NCBI RefSeq assembly: GCF_050624435.1
Contig: NC_134534.1
Coordinates: 71,013,501-71,077,500, forward strand
Origin: Tenrec ecaudatus
Taxonomy: Eukaryota; Chordata; Mammalia; Afrosoricida; Tenrecidae
Direction: 5' to 3'
Length of the DNA: 64,000 nt
Shown here: positions 12,139 to 23,789 of the stretch, one piece after another
Layout: the number at the start of each line of letters is the position of its first letter
How positions within the stretch are numbered: the stretch's first letter is position 1
Translations under genes and position numbers: made by a program
Notes under the pieces: model-generated
What the model was told of the DNA's origin: nothing
Database searches by the model: none
What the model saw: only the letters and a program-made list of their open reading frames with translations

Positions 12139-12365
12139 GTTCTTTTAAAAATAATTTTATTGGTGTATACTTCACACATCATACAACTTAATTGCTCAGT
12201 CAATTAAGAAGAGTGGTGATGTCATTACCACGATCAATTTCAGGACACGTTCTCCTATTCATTTCTGTTAGTTCCCCATTTCTCCCCAAACTTCCCGGCC
12301 ATGCCCTTAGGTAATTTTTAATCTAGTTACTGTCTCTATAGATTTGCCTATCCTGGATTTCATAC
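12139..12365 (-). mobile_element. Old L1 (L1M-type) 3' end, minus strand
   Basis: The stretch ttttattggtgtatacttca followed by gtctctatagatttgcctat is the complement of an old mammalian L1M 3' end that is familiar from many placental genomes. No frame is open. The assignment is by visual resemblance only. Confidence 0.55.
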
Positions 12366-12600
12366 ATTAAAAAAATCACACAAAACACAAACAGGAAGCA
12401 AAAAACCCAACAACAATAACTGGACAAAGCATAGAAAGCTTCAATAGAAAAGAAGGTAGAAAATATTAAAAACCAAAACAACTTTAAAATTGATCAAAAG
12501 GGAGACCAAATGACAAGAATGGTATTTTTAATATTCATCATCATATAATTCAAATGCATAGATTCTTCTAGAGTTTTCCTTTTCTTGTCCAACTTTCATA
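12366..12600. other. Unassigned A-rich sequence
   Basis: A-rich, with no motif that I can assign. Confidence 0.35.
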
Positions 12601-12604
12601 TGTA

Positions 12605-12775
12605 TATGAGGCAGTTGAAAATGCTATGCCTTAGGAGAGCGAAGTCCTTGGAGAAGGACATCATGCTCGGTCAAGGTGAAGGACACCAAAAGAGAGGCAG
12701 GTCCTCCAGGAGATGGACTGACAGAGTGGCTGCACCCAGGGCTCAAGTACAGGAAGAGTAGCGAGGTTAGTACAG
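12605..12775 (+). mobile_element. RTE LINE 3' fragment (plus strand)
   Basis: Matches the RTE copy at 3,630-3,740 at the blocks gagaaggacatcat, caaaagagaggcaggtcctc and caggagatggactgacagag. It is a short 3' piece with no open frame. Confidence 0.72.
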
Positions 12776-12789
12776 GATTGCTGTCCCTG

Positions 12790-13932
12790 TAAGACCCTGG
12801 ATGTCATTGGGCTTGTTTTTGAGGGGGACAAAGAGAAAAGAGGGTAAGTAATGAGAGGATGCACACATATTAACTTGAGTGAAGGGGAAGGCGATGTATA
12901 GCAAGAGGAAATGCAGCAAAACATGATGACAGCAAATGAAGACATGTGGAGACATATAAGAGTTAAAGGAAATAGCAGTAAACATCCATAATTCTACAGT
13001 AACCAGAGTCTACCAACCTAGGATGTGTATGCTGAACAAGTGTGAGAAGGAGAATGAGGTCATATATGTATATACCTATGCTGAATATAGATTTATGAAT
13101 AGGGTAGAGCATGCAGGGGCAAAGTTATAAAAACATCTTAGTCATTACTAACTACCTACAGTTACTAGGACTAAAGGCTCGGGACCATAGTCTCGGGAAG
13201 ACCTCGGTCAATTGGCTTAGCATATTCCACAAAGACAATGTTCTCAATCATACTTTGGTAAGCAGCAACTTCAGTCTTAGGATCTTCTGTGTGGCCATCT
13301 AACGTACTCCTCTTGGCTTCTACGCGTGTAGAGCAAAGAAGAGTGAACATAGACTGAAGACGCATGGAAACAATGAGTCTAATGGGCTAACAGGCCGTGA
13401 GAGCTCAACGTTCACATTCCTGAGACCCAAAGAACTAGCTGATGCCTGTTACCCCGACCTGCTGCTCCGAAAGGCTCATCTAGATGGTCCTGCATAGAGG
13501 GGAAGGAAAATGTGGAACACAACTTGGAATCATGAAAACGATCAGACTTCCTCATCAGCTAGAGATTGGTGGAGCCCTGCAAGTCTATGACCTCCAGATG
13601 TCATTCAGAATATCATGAGAAAATGAGCTCCTCTGTGTGGCTCCATTGTCAGTAAAAATGTGAAGTCTATAGGTGAACAAAAGCACTAAGCTGGTATGCA
13701 GTCCTTAGAATAGTCAAATATCTGAGAACAAAAGCACAGCATTTGTCTAAGAACTTATTTCAGAAGGCAAAAAAGAAATAACAATGGAAATGGGAAACAG
13801 GCAAAAGAAGCATATATGAGAGATATTACATTGCGAGGATTATAATCAACGACATGAAATAAATTGTGTATGCATTGTTTAGGGGGAAATGAGTTTGCTC
13901 TGTAAATCTTCACCTAATTAAAACTCAAAAGT
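12790..13932 (+). mobile_element. Older afrotherian L1 3' UTR
   Basis: The order of blocks follows the afrotherian L1 3' UTR: a purine-rich start with attaacttgagtgaaggggaa, then gggaccatagtctcggga, gtcaattggcttagcat, cctgagacccaaagaactag, and a 3' end with ctgtaaatcttcacctaatt. It is a different, older subfamily than the copy at 20,145-22,980. No ORF2 is attached, so it is 5'-truncated or separated from its body. Confidence 0.6.
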
Positions 13933-14099
13933 TATTATTATTATTTTTTAAAAATGAGAATGTTGCTCTAATGTAAGACCTTGTTTAACAATTAAGGGAC
14001 ACGATCGTGTTGCTTTTAAATTTCATTCAGGTTATATTTTTGATTTACAGTATAAATATTACCTCAGGACAATCAGCTTTTCCGCTTTTAAAGGATAAT

Positions 14100-14820
14100 A
14101 TCACTGAATACAGAAATCTTCTTTCAGCATTTCAAGTATGCTATTCCATTGTCACTTTGTTTCCATGGTTTCTGACATGACTTCTGATGGAAACCTAATT
14201 CTAGGCCCCCTGCAGATGAGGTTTTTTTACTCTGCCTGCCTTCAAAAGTCAAAATATGATACATCTAAACTTTTTTTAAGTGCTTTTCTTTTAGTTTCTT
14301 TTGGTTTCTTAGTTCTATGGTTTGGTGTCTGTCATGATTTGTATTGGAAATATTTTACCTCTGGTGGTGCAGTGGTCACATGTTATACTGCTAACCCCAA
14401 GGACAGCAGTTTGAAATCACTAGCCACTCCTTGGAAAAAAGACAGGGCTTTCGACTCCCGTAAAGAGTTAAATCTTTGAAAACTCACAGGAGCAGTTCTG
14501 CCCTGTCCTACAGGGTCTCTAGACATCAGCATTTGCTTAATGCCCATCACCTTGACTATTTCTTGACAGATTTCCTCTAACCCATTTTCTTTTTCTTATC
14601 CTTCTTACATTCAAATGTTGCATAGGTTACACCATTTGATAATATGAATTCGAGTTCCTTGATTTTTTTCTAAACCATCTCATTTGATGAACGTATCTAT
14701 TTTAGGCTATTTTTTTCACTTCCAGCATTTCCATTTGATGTTTACTTATAGTTTCCATCTCTATGCTGAAATTGCCTGATATTCCCTGTTTCTTTTTTCT
14801 TAGATTGTCAACAAATTAAT
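14100..14820 (-). mobile_element. Old L1 (L1M-type) fragment, minus strand, carrying an AfroSINE
   Basis: T-rich sequence with tttcttttggtttcttag, tgtttacttatagtttcca and attgcctgatattccctg resembles the complement of an L1M body. It is interrupted at about 14,355-14,525 by an AfroSINE. No open frame is credible. Confidence 0.5.
14355..14525 (+). mobile_element. AfroSINE
   Basis: Head ctctggtggtgcagtggtca, then tatactgctaacccc, actcacaggagcagttctgc and tgtcctacagggtctct. Diverged but clearly the same family as the copy at 11,843. Confidence 0.83.
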
Positions 14821-14824
14821 CATA

Positions 14825-15002
14825 ATGGGTTACACACCGGGCTGCTAGCTGCAAGGTCAGCAGCTGAACCCATCCATCAGCCAGTCCTCGGGAAAAAGTT
14901 CCCCAAAGGGTATAGCCTCAGACCCCCAAAGGGGTAGTGGCCCTGTCCTCTAGTGTCACTATGAATTATAGTCGACTTGATGACATCAGGTTACTGTAAA
15001 TA
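14825..15002 (+). mobile_element. AfroSINE
   Basis: gggttacacaccgggctgct and gcaaggtcagcagctgaacc form the head, and tagtcgacttgatgacatca the tail. It is more diverged than the 11,843 copy. Confidence 0.75.
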
Positions 15003-15195
15003 CATTATCCAAAAATGCTAGTATCAGTTTATGATGATTGCTGGGTTTCTTTTAAGTTACTGCGGGTTTCACGGAAATCTTGCCACTTTATCAAAGACAA
15101 TCAGTTCTGAAGTAGCTAATATTTTAAGCTTGGAGATAAACATGTCTTTTCTCATCTTATGCTTGCAATGCAATATGTGTGGGTGGGTGTGAATT
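15003..15195. other. Unassigned sequence
   Basis: Short interval with nothing recognised. Confidence 0.3.
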
Positions 15196-15735
15196 TAGTC
15201 ATAAACTGGGCAGGTGTGATAGGTTTTGTGTCCACTGATTTGGGCCAGGATTCTCCCACAATTCGATCTAACATAAATGTAATCAACTCCATAAGAGGTT
15301 CTTCTGAGAGCAGCCAAGCAGTTGTGAAAAGATTGTGATAGAGTATTATCCTTCGTCATTTCACAACCTTGACACAAATAAAGGATGTTTCCTTGTGGAG
15401 TGTGGTTAATCTTATTTAAGCAGACCCTGTGGGAAGGCTTCCCATTTCCTATTGGTGCAGATCCTTCATCTGGCTCGTCCACTTTCCAACCTGGGGAGTT
15501 ACCGGTGGGCTGCCATATTGTCTATCAACCTTGGATTCATTCAACTCCAAAGCCACAAGCCTTACTTGCAGAACTTGGATGCCTCCACCAGCATATGGTT
15601 TTCCTGCTTCCTGGATTGTCTTCTTGCTTCTGGATTCATCAGCCCCAGCAGCTCTGTGATTCAGTAAAAATCTCCAGCTTAATATGTAACCCATGGACTT
15701 GAGCCAGACTTGATTTAACTGTTTCTATAACTGTG
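15195..15735. repeat. Unassigned, possibly LTR-like repeat
   Basis: A compositionally balanced 540 bp with several overlapping short open frames on both strands, none resembling a known protein. The phrase agacttgatttaactgtttctataactgtgtgaccat followed by a TA-rich tail is a kind of ending seen in mammalian interspersed repeats, which suggests a repeat and not a gene. I cannot name the family. Confidence 0.35.
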
Positions 15736-15749
15736 TGACCATTGTCTTG

Positions 15750-15985
15750 AGATATTGTGTGTATATATGTATATATTTATGCATCATTTTATTTATATAT
15801 AAACACTTTTTTCTTCTCCAGAGAAAGAAAAATGTAAACATATATGTGAATATGTATTTATTCTATAAATTATGTTATATGTATTTATTATGTTATATAG
15901 TTTTATTATATATTAATTTGTTATATATTTATTATACATATAAATATTTTATATAGCATATATAAATATATATAGTTACACTTCA
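15750..15985. repeat. AT-rich low-complexity tract
   Basis: Almost entirely A and T, with tatata/atttat motifs. Open frames rich in Y, I, L and K here only reflect the composition. Confidence 0.8.
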
Positions 15986-16109
15986 TGCACATTCTTCTAA
16001 TTAAATCATGTCTTTATCATATGGGTTAATTTTTTCCTAAATTTTGTCAGAATATCTGTTCCCCAGTTGTTTTAGTACTCAGTACTTATTTTTTTCAGTG
16101 AGGTAAAAA

Positions 16110-16270
16110 TACAACAGAAAAACAAGCCTGTTGTATCAAGTTGATTTTGACTCATAGAAACCTCATATGTTACCGAATAAAATTGCTTAGTAGGGTGTTT
16201 TTGGCTGTGATCTTTGTGGGTAAGCACTTGGCTGTTACCTGAAAAGTTGGTGATTCCAACTTACACAGCA
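16110..16270 (-). mobile_element. Degraded AfroSINE (minus strand)
   Basis: caagttgattttgactcatagaa is the complement of the AfroSINE 3' part. The rest is diverged, with gtaagcacttggctgttacc near the head. Confidence 0.6.
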
Positions 16271-16297
16271 CCTCTGCCGGAGGAAGGCCTCCCTGCC

Positions 16298-16711
16298 TGC
16301 TCCTGAGATGGTGCAGAAACAGGACACAGCCCTAAGTAGCTTCAAACAATCACCAGTTGGAACCAAATGCATTTCCTGACATTAGCAAAAGTAACCTTAT
16401 GAAACCTTTCACCTTGAGTAACTTATCAGCCTTGGGTGTCAACCTAGCATGCTAATATAGGAACATGGCTAACTTCCACCTTAAAGCAAAGGGTGATCTT
16501 ATAAAATGCTCCACTGTTTGATTTGCTCTTGCTTGTGCTCCTGCTAGCTTTGTTCTGTATGTTCTCCCCATAAAAATCTTCCTCGGCAAGCTGCCCAGGA
16601 ATGGTCTTGCAAGACAATTAGCCCCAAATATTCCTTTTCTTATGCAATAAAATAAAATTATCTTTTGAAACCCCACCTAAATCTCTGTCAGGGGTCCAGA
16701 CAGAGTTACAC
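16298..16711 (+). mobile_element. LTR-like element (ERV LTR)
   Basis: About 410 bp with the organisation of a retroviral LTR. A central gttctccccataaaaatctt is followed by a polyadenylation signal cluster caataaaataaaatt near 16,646, and the right edge reads gggtccagacagagttaca. It begins near tgctcctgagatgg. I found no flanking internal retroviral genes and no matching second LTR, so it would be a solo LTR. Boundaries and class are uncertain. Confidence 0.5.
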
Positions 16712-19075
16712 TGAGCAGACCTGGTATTCCCTGAAACATGTTCTGACGATCCACCTCAAAGTCATCCCTTGGTCATAGATCTGATGGAAAAAGGAACACA
16801 ACAAAAGCCCAGTAGACCAAGAAAATTCTCCAGAAGACCATTGAGTGGTCCTTGAAGCTAGCATCACCTTAAACCTTACAGGGACTCTGCTGGAAGGGTG
16901 AAGTGGGGAGCACAATGTGATGACAAGTGTCTCCCCAGGAATGTAGGAGGGCATCCACACCATGGTGGGAATTTTCAAAATACTCTAACACATGGTGAAC
17001 TCCATTAGTGTTTCAGATTTTTTCTATCTCTATTAAGTGACTTTGGATCAAGTTGCTTGGAGGTCATAGATTCAGATGGACTGGTATTCTAAAATCTTAA
17101 TATATGTCTAAACAGTTATTCTCTATTCTGGTACTCAGGTCTGAAATTTTGTTTTACTGTGGTAATATTGAAAACATTCCCAAGTGCCCCATTAGTTTGT
17201 ATTTTACAAAGTTGGTCAAAGTTTGGGTTTAACCTTCTGAAGAAAAAAAGATTTATATTTCTATGTAACAGCCTAGCCACAGTGTAAGATAGAGGATGGT
17301 GAATGATAGCTAGCTAATAGAACTTTGCAATTTAATATTACCTTATAATTAGAAGCATCTTACTCTAAATTGGGACAATGGAATGAAAAGTATTGGGATT
17401 CGGTGAGAGTTATGAAAATTATTATGTTGAAGCATTTATGATGTTATATAAAGATAAAGATATACAGGAGAAGTGTAAAATTGGTGAACAGATATAAAGA
17501 TAACCAAAAAAAGGCAGAGGAGAGATGCTCTGAAATCCCTGAACAGTCCTTTCCCCCTGCCATTCAGCTCCCTTTGCTCTTCAGGGCCCTCTGTACCCTC
17601 TAGCCCAAGGTCCACTTATAAGCTCCTCTGTTGCTCTTGCCACCAACACCTGGAGCAGAGGCCCAGATTAACCACCAGATGCATCCTTTGAACGGTAGCA
17701 CCGATGGAACAGAACCATCAGGCAGAACTTTACACTTACTGGCAAACTCCAGACAGATGCGGTATAATCTGGCCCCTATATATGTATCCAGTGGTCTACA
17801 TTCTACTTGGTCAACCAGTGATATATATATAATTGGAAAAACAATACCTCTGGTCTCCAAGAGGACTCCAAGATATTGCATGAATTCTTTGTGTTTATTT
17901 TTCGTGCCCACCTCCCCAATTGGAAGGACTGTATCACACTATTAGATACTTTTTAACTCCTAGGAAAAGGTACCTACCTAACACTTGAAAAGGTTCACTC
18001 TCCGTGGCATTTGTGGTGGCCAACACTATCCCTCTCCGAGTGCGTGGGCAGGAGCCAACTCTCAGCCATGGCAAAGTTTTCTAATATTTTATTGAGACTA
18101 TCTCCTAAAGGTGCTTCAGAATAGAACCCCCAAAATAAAAGACCTTTCTTTAAAACTTAACTTATTTAATTAACTTGAAACCTAAAAAACTTAATTAATA
18201 CTTAATGAAGAAAGACTAATAAAATAATCAAAGGCTGTTCAACACATAAATAATAAATTCCAGGAATTTAGAGAGAGCAAATTAATAATTGGGATAAATT
18301 TTAAATTCTTCTAACATATTTTTTTTCACCAAATCTCCTTAAAACCATCCATTTTTAAAATATTCTACTCCCGATATAGACAAAAAAAAACCCTGGAGAT
18401 TCAATGGCTTGGATGTTATTAGATACCACCTCATTCTGCCCCAAGCCTAAGTAGACAAATAAAGAGATTGATTTCTAGGTCTTTGGTTGAAGGAATCACA
18501 TATATGGTTTATGACACTTGGAGTTTAGAACAATTTTTATGTCCTGAATTTAATCTTTCACTTCCTATTGTCCTGATCCTGATTAAAGTTAGCTGTCTAG
18601 TGCAATTCATGAAAACCGAAGAGTCGCAGTAGTATTTTGCTGTAATATGGTATCCGTGAACCATGGCTCTCTTTGAGTCACAGTTAAAACAATGGTCCAA
18701 AACAGTTGCAACAACTGAATAGAGGCAACTGTGAGAATCTGCACTTGGAATTTCCTGTGGAAGTGGGATTGTTGTTGTTCCCCTTGTTCTCCCTTTTGAT
18801 GGTAGGCCATGATTAAGATTTGTTTTTGCATCCGTATACTTCCTGCACAGGTGTCGCCTGAAATTTAGAGAGGAATTTACAAAGTTCTACATCAGTCTAT
18901 AATTTGTTTTATTGCTACAAATGTTGCAAATGAAAATTTTAATTCTTTGTGAAAGAGAACAATGTAAATGCAAATTAGATCGGAGTCATTTAGGGCTTGG
19001 AAAGACTTTTAATGTGGTGATAAATTATCATACCGTGTTTACTGAAATCTTACTATAATTGTATGCATTTTAACT
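16712..19075. other. Unassigned intergenic sequence
   Basis: About 2.4 kb with no exon structure or LINE/SINE motif that I recognise. The open frames at 17,600-17,945 on both strands mirror each other and have no family resemblance. A T-rich patch lies at 18,310-18,330. Confidence 0.4.
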
Positions 19076-19080
19076 CTTTT

Positions 19081-19131
19081 AGTTTTCAACATTTGAAGTT
19101 TCTAGGTTTCAACATTTGAAGTTTCTAGTTT
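19081..19131. repeat. Tandem duplication of a 25-bp unit
   Basis: The unit containing ttcaacatttgaagtttctag occurs twice in direct succession. It is a simple local duplication with no other feature attached. Confidence 0.8.
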
Positions 19132-19134
19132 TCA

Positions 19135-19320
19135 GCATTCCGGGTAGGCCTGTGGACTGCAAGATCAGCATTTCTAAACCAATAGCCATTCTGCAGGAGG
19201 AAGCTGAGGCTCTCTTCTGGGAAAGCGTTAGTCTCAGAAACTTACAGGGCGGTCAATCAGAGAATTGACTCAATGGCCTTGAGTTCTTTTTGTTTCTTTG
19301 TTGGTTTGAGTTTGCACACA
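19135..19320 (+). mobile_element. AfroSINE
   Basis: cctgtggactgcaagatcag, then agaaacttacagggcggtc and gagaattgactcaatggcct follow the AfroSINE order. The 5' head is degraded. Confidence 0.7.
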
Positions 19321-19644
19321 GGCCTCTTAGGTAATTCAAATATTTTGTGTTCAACTGCTAACTTAAAGGCGGTACCAACGGGAAAAAAAATGGCCCTGGC
19401 ACTTTAAATTTAAAATTTCACAAAAAAGAGGAGATGTTTAACAAAACCAAGTCATCCAGTAGATGCCACAAGAGGCTCACAGCTGGAATCAAGTCTGAGG
19501 ATAGCGCAGCTATGTTACTCCTTGTATTGTAGAGTTGTGCATGGGAAAGGGCACAAGAGTGAAGATGACAGTCAAGAAATCCCAAGGCAGAAGCTCTATT
19601 TTGCTCACATGAATTGCAACCAATTAGATGGCACTTCTGGCAAG

Positions 19645-20078
19645 CCAGGTTCTCTAGATAAACAAAACTAGTGATGCTTGTATATGTAAAAGCATGAAGA
19701 GATTCCTGTCAAGAAGTGGCTCACACAGTGGTGGAAGTAAATCCAGACCAGTTAAGATCCGTAGGTAAAGAGGCAGGCTTGAAGCTTCTCCCGACTCCTC
19801 TAGCTGCAGGCTCTGATGAACAGGAAGCCATAAGATGAAGCAGGAAGATTCCAGGCTGGGGGATGCTGAGTTGGATGAATGAAAGGCGGGCAGTCTGCTT
19901 GTGGTTCCTGGGATAAGCAGGTGATATACTGGTAGGGACACACACCAGATAACATATCCAGATTCAGCAGCAAAGGTGAGCTAATTTCCACACATTGAGG
20001 TCTGTGAGTTTCCAAGACTAACTCTTTACAGGAGTAGAGAGATAAAAAGACAAAACATTTTTTATGAACAAGCATAGC
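19645..20078 (-). mobile_element. LTR-like interspersed repeat (gttctctagataaac family)
   Basis: Contains ggttctctagataaacaaaa, then agaagtggctcacacagtgg and gaagcaggaagattccaggc. The same order of blocks (cagaatgtggaggt, gaagcaggaagacc) appears at 56,650-57,100. The opening also resembles, more distantly, the solo LTRs in NUTM copy A. The complement of such openings is the 3' end of the LTR at 28,835-29,321, so I place this on the minus strand. The LTR nature here is by analogy. Confidence 0.5.
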
Positions 20079-20087
20079 TTAATTTAG

Positions 20088-20145
20088 TTACCTGTTTCAC
20101 TGCCATCAAGTCAATCATGACTCATAATGACCTTATCAAAATATA
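20088..20145 (-). mobile_element. AfroSINE fragment
   Basis: tgccatcaagtcaatcatga followed by ctcataatgacc is the complement of an AfroSINE 3' part. Only about 55 bp survives before the L1 begins. Confidence 0.55.
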
Positions 20146-22980
20146 TTCAATTAATTCACAATCGCAAGGACTTGGAAACAGTCTAAGTTTCCATTGATAG
20201 ATGAGTGGATTAGTAAACTTTGGCACATACACACAATGGAGTACTATGCAGCACTGAAAAGCATGGATGAGCACATGAAACACGTTATTTCATGGGAAGA
20301 GCTGGAAGGAATTATGTTAAGCGAGGTAAGCCAGACCCAAAGGGACAGGTGCAACATGAGTCTCCTGAGGAAAGTACAATCAGCATGACAGAAATAGAAG
20401 AATAAACATCCATCCCACAATAAACGGGGGGACACATAGACAGTTGAAGGGAAGGCAGGCCAGACTTAGGAAGGTACATGGGAGCCCAGCATAAAGAAGG
20501 AGAAGTGGGGCAGGGGGAGGGAGAACCGGGATGGGGAGAAACTGAGTGGATGGTATTGTGGGAACAGGGTACTAACCCATGCGGGGGAGAGTATTGGTTG
20601 TGTCCCCACAGATCTGGAACATGCATACGGACCCCACCACCACACACCAAACAAGGGGGACAACGTAAAGTATGGAGGGCCACACAAAGAGGCTGGACCA
20701 TACGCTGGCCCAAACCAGAATTAGCCCGACCCCCACATTCGAAGGGAATACCACAGAAAATGAAAATAGATCGTCTGGTGTGGGAAAGGAACTGACCCAC
20801 CACACCACACCCAGAAGGAGGCTGAAACAAAGGAAGGAGAAAGGACATAGTAGAGTACACCTGGGCCCACCAAGCCCCCAGGATGATAGCCCAGCTCACA
20901 GGGCCCATCGTACAGAGAGGACCATACAGCTGGCCACACTGCGAGATGTGACATCCTGCACCAACCCATGGCCCTACACGGGACAGCACTTGAGACATAG
21001 TGGGGGATATGCAACTGAGCTGACCCCACCACACTGAGGCAAACACTGGGGGCATGCAATGGAGCAGCGGGGGAAGCAGAGCAAAGAGATTCCAAGGGAG
21101 TATAAAGGATGGACTGTGGGGCCAGGACATGGCACAACACGTTTCCTCTGGAAAATACTCCCAAAGGCCAACAAACAGACCTTGAACTACTAGGAATTTT
21201 TGCTATCTTTTTTTTTACCTTGTAAATTTTGTATGTTAGTGGCTTTTCCCATTATCAGCGTGTTGGTGTTGCTGCTGTCGAAGCCATGTTCTTATGTGCC
21301 ACTTGGGTGCTGTCAAAGTCATCTGCATTTGTATGCACATATTACTATATCCGCAGGTCCACCTAGACAAGATAGGCTGGACAAACAATGAGAGAAGAAA
21401 ATAATGGGACCAACGGTCCTGGAGGGACATGAGAGAGTGGGAGGTAGGGGAAGGGAGGAGGTTTTGGCCAACACAGGGACAAGGAAACAACGAGGGTTCA
21501 AAACCAGAGGAGGGAGGGGATGGGAGGACTGGTAGGGAGTGACCAAGGGCAAGGTAACTGAGAGGAATTACTGAAACCAGAATAAAGGCTGAACATGGTA
21601 GTGGGACGGGAGGAAAGCGAACGGAAATAGAGGAAGGGAGTAGGAGGCAAAGTGCATACAGAGAAGCCTGGATGTGGACATGTACATATGTAAATATATT
21701 TATGATTATGGGTGAGATGGATTTGTGTGTATATATTTATAGTTTCGGTAGTGGGGTGGCGGTTGGACATTGAGCCTCCTCACGCATACTCCCCCAATAC
21801 AATAGCACCTCGCCCTGCTAAACGGTCATTGCATGATACCCACCTTCCCGACATGATCACTGAAGACAGATGTGTGTATAAGCAAATGTGGTGAAGAAAG
21901 CTGATGGTGCCCGGTTATCAAAAAGATATAGCGTCTGGGGTCTTAAAGGCTTGAAGGCAAACAAGCGGCCATCTACCTCAGAAGCAACAAAGCCCACAGA
22001 GAAGAAGCACACAGCCTAAGCAAATACAAGGTGTTGAATGGACCAGGTAGCAGACACCAAGGAACAAAAACAATCATTGTGTGATCACCTTCCTCACATA
22101 AACGCTGAAGACGAAGGTGTGCATAAGCAAGTGTGGTGAAGAAGGCTGATGGTGCTCGGCTACTGAGAAATATAGCGTCTGGGGACTTAAAGGCTTGAAG
22201 GCAAACAAGCGGCCATCTAGCCCAGAAGCAACAAAGCCAACACGGAAGCAGCACACCAACATGGGTGATCATGAAAGGCAGAGGAGACCAGGTCTCAAAC
22301 AACAAAGGCGGGGGGTGGGGGTGGGAATCATCACTATGAATGAGGGAGAGTGCGTGATGGGGACCCAATGCCCATCTGTAGACAGCTGGACATCCCTTGC
22401 AGAGGGGTAGTGGGGAGGAGATGAGTCACTCAGGGTTCAGTGTAGCAACAATGAAACTAAAAACCCTCCTCTAGTTCTTGAACGCTTCCTCCCCTCCCAA
22501 TTATCATGACCCCAATTCTACCTTGCAGACCTGGTTAGACCAGAGGATGTACAGCGGTGCAGTAGGGTTCTGGAAACACAGGGAATCTAGGACGGATGAA
22601 CCCCTCAACACCAGCGGTGGGAGAGGCAACACCAGGAGGGAAGGGAGTGTAGAAAGGGAGAACCGATCTCGGAGATCTATGTGTAACCTCCTCTATGGGA
22701 GATGGGCAATGGGAAGGTGGGTGGGGGGAGATGCCGGGCAGTGTAAGATAAGATAAAATAATTATTTATAAACTATTAAGGGAGCAGGGGAAAGGGGGGA
22801 GCAGGGAGGGAGGGAGAGGGGAAAAAAGGAAACCGAGCTGATTCCAGGAACCCAAGTGGAAGTCGAATTTTGAGAATGAAAAGTGCAACAAATGTATAAG
22901 GGTGCTTTACTCAATTGATGTATGTATGGATTGTGATAAGAATTGTATGAGCCCCAATAAAAAGATTTATTAATAAAAAA
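20145..22980 (+). mobile_element. L1, 5'-truncated: end of ORF2 and full 3' UTR
   Basis: At about 20,200-20,365 the plus strand encodes the last part of ORF2 (DEWISKLWHIHTMEYYAALK, then SWEELEGIMLSEVSQTQ), the well-conserved L1 ORF2 C-terminus. The remaining 2.6 kb is the long purine-rich 3' UTR of this L1 family, ending gtatgagccccaataaaaag and an A-rich tail at about 22,945-22,985. The long minus-strand open frame at 20,312-21,130 is only the complement of this UTR. The UTR carries an internal tandem duplication of about 243 bp. Confidence 0.9.
21835..22320 (+). repeat. About 243-bp tandem duplication inside the L1 3' UTR
   Basis: The block with gtgtggtgaagaaagctgat, gtctggggtcttaaaggctt and acaagcggccatcta occurs twice. 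The two gctgatggtgc words are 243 bp apart (21,900 and 22,143). The units differ at several bases. The other L1 3' UTR copies (37,230, 39,960 and 43,990) have this block once. Confidence 0.8.
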
Positions 22981-22992
22981 AGAAAAACTATA

Positions 22993-23093
22993 TACTCAAT
23001 TATAAGCTGACCCGAATATCAGCTGAGGTACCTAATTTTACCCCCCAAAACTGCCTTAAAAATGTGCTGAAAAACTCAGCTTATACATGAGTA
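22993..23093. mobile_element. Short terminal-inverted-repeat element
   Basis: About 100 bp beginning tactcaattataagctga, whose right end, read on the complement, is tactcatgtataagctgag, so the two ends form an inverted repeat of about 18 bp with few mismatches. It lies next to the A-tail of the preceding L1 and has no coding capacity. It looks like a miniature DNA transposon; the family is not assigned. Confidence 0.6.
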
Positions 23094-23455
23094 CATACAA
23101 TATTTTCAGGAGGATAAAGCCCCATCTTTCTGCCACAGTCATGATTAGTGACATCCAATATATCTGGAAACATGAAATAAAACAAAGCAAACAAATATTG
23201 GTTTCCTCTGAGATGGAGAATACAGTGGTCAAGGCCAAGATAAAGAGAGAGGATTTGTCACTGTAAAATCTACCTGGAGCAATTTGAATTTTGAATCCTG
23301 CAGAGGTTTGCTGGTTTAATTATTGAGTTGGAGTTGTGGCAAAATTAAAGGAAGTCTTTCCCTAGTTCCCTACAATTGACTGTTGCCTGGTGCTGGGCTC
23401 CTGAGAGGCCTCACCTCTTTCCCAGCACCGCCCGTGCCTTCCTGGTCCTTCACAG

Positions 23456-23622
23456 GTCCATGGAGTTTCTGTCAGAGGCGGAGATACAGATTCAAAAGTT
23501 GTAACAGTGGAATGGACCTGCTTGTTTGTCTTCTCCAACTTCAGAGTAATTTGATTTGCATAAGCCTGTAGCCACTTTGGTTGACCAACATCCAAAGATG
23601 GGCCCCTAAGATGCCACAGGAA
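23456..23622 (+). pseudogene. NUTM2-like copy A, exon 4 remnant
   Basis: Acceptor ccttcacag, then SMEFLSEAEIQIQKL, matching FMEFKSEEETQSQKL in copy B. The remnant is 167 bp, the same length as copy B exon 4, and a GT donor (gtaatg) follows. A TAA codon interrupts the frame after QIQKL. NUT proteins carry the motif MEFEAEEE at this position, so the identity is firm; function is lost. Confidence 0.85.
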
Positions 23623-23789
23623 GTAATGTTAGAAGCCTAAGGAGGTATGTAGACACTGACCATGTTCAGGGAAGGCCGCTGGCTTCATATCTGCTCCCTT
23701 TTCTCAACGAGAGGGCAATGCCTAGTTCAATCTGTCCAGACTGCCAAGAACCCAAAGGCTCAGGTAGACTTTATTACTCACTAGCTAGA

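Noticed and set aside
13111-13365. Short frames on both strands
   Set aside because: They lie in an L1 3' UTR-like repeat and mirror each other; no coding evidence.
17600-17945. Overlapping 103/104-codon frames on opposite strands
   Set aside because: No motif, no repeat support and no splice context; chance frames in unassigned sequence.
20312-21130. Long minus-strand open frame (272 codons)
   Set aside because: It is the complement of the purine-rich L1 3' UTR. The homologous UTRs elsewhere do not preserve the frame, and the product shows no family motif.
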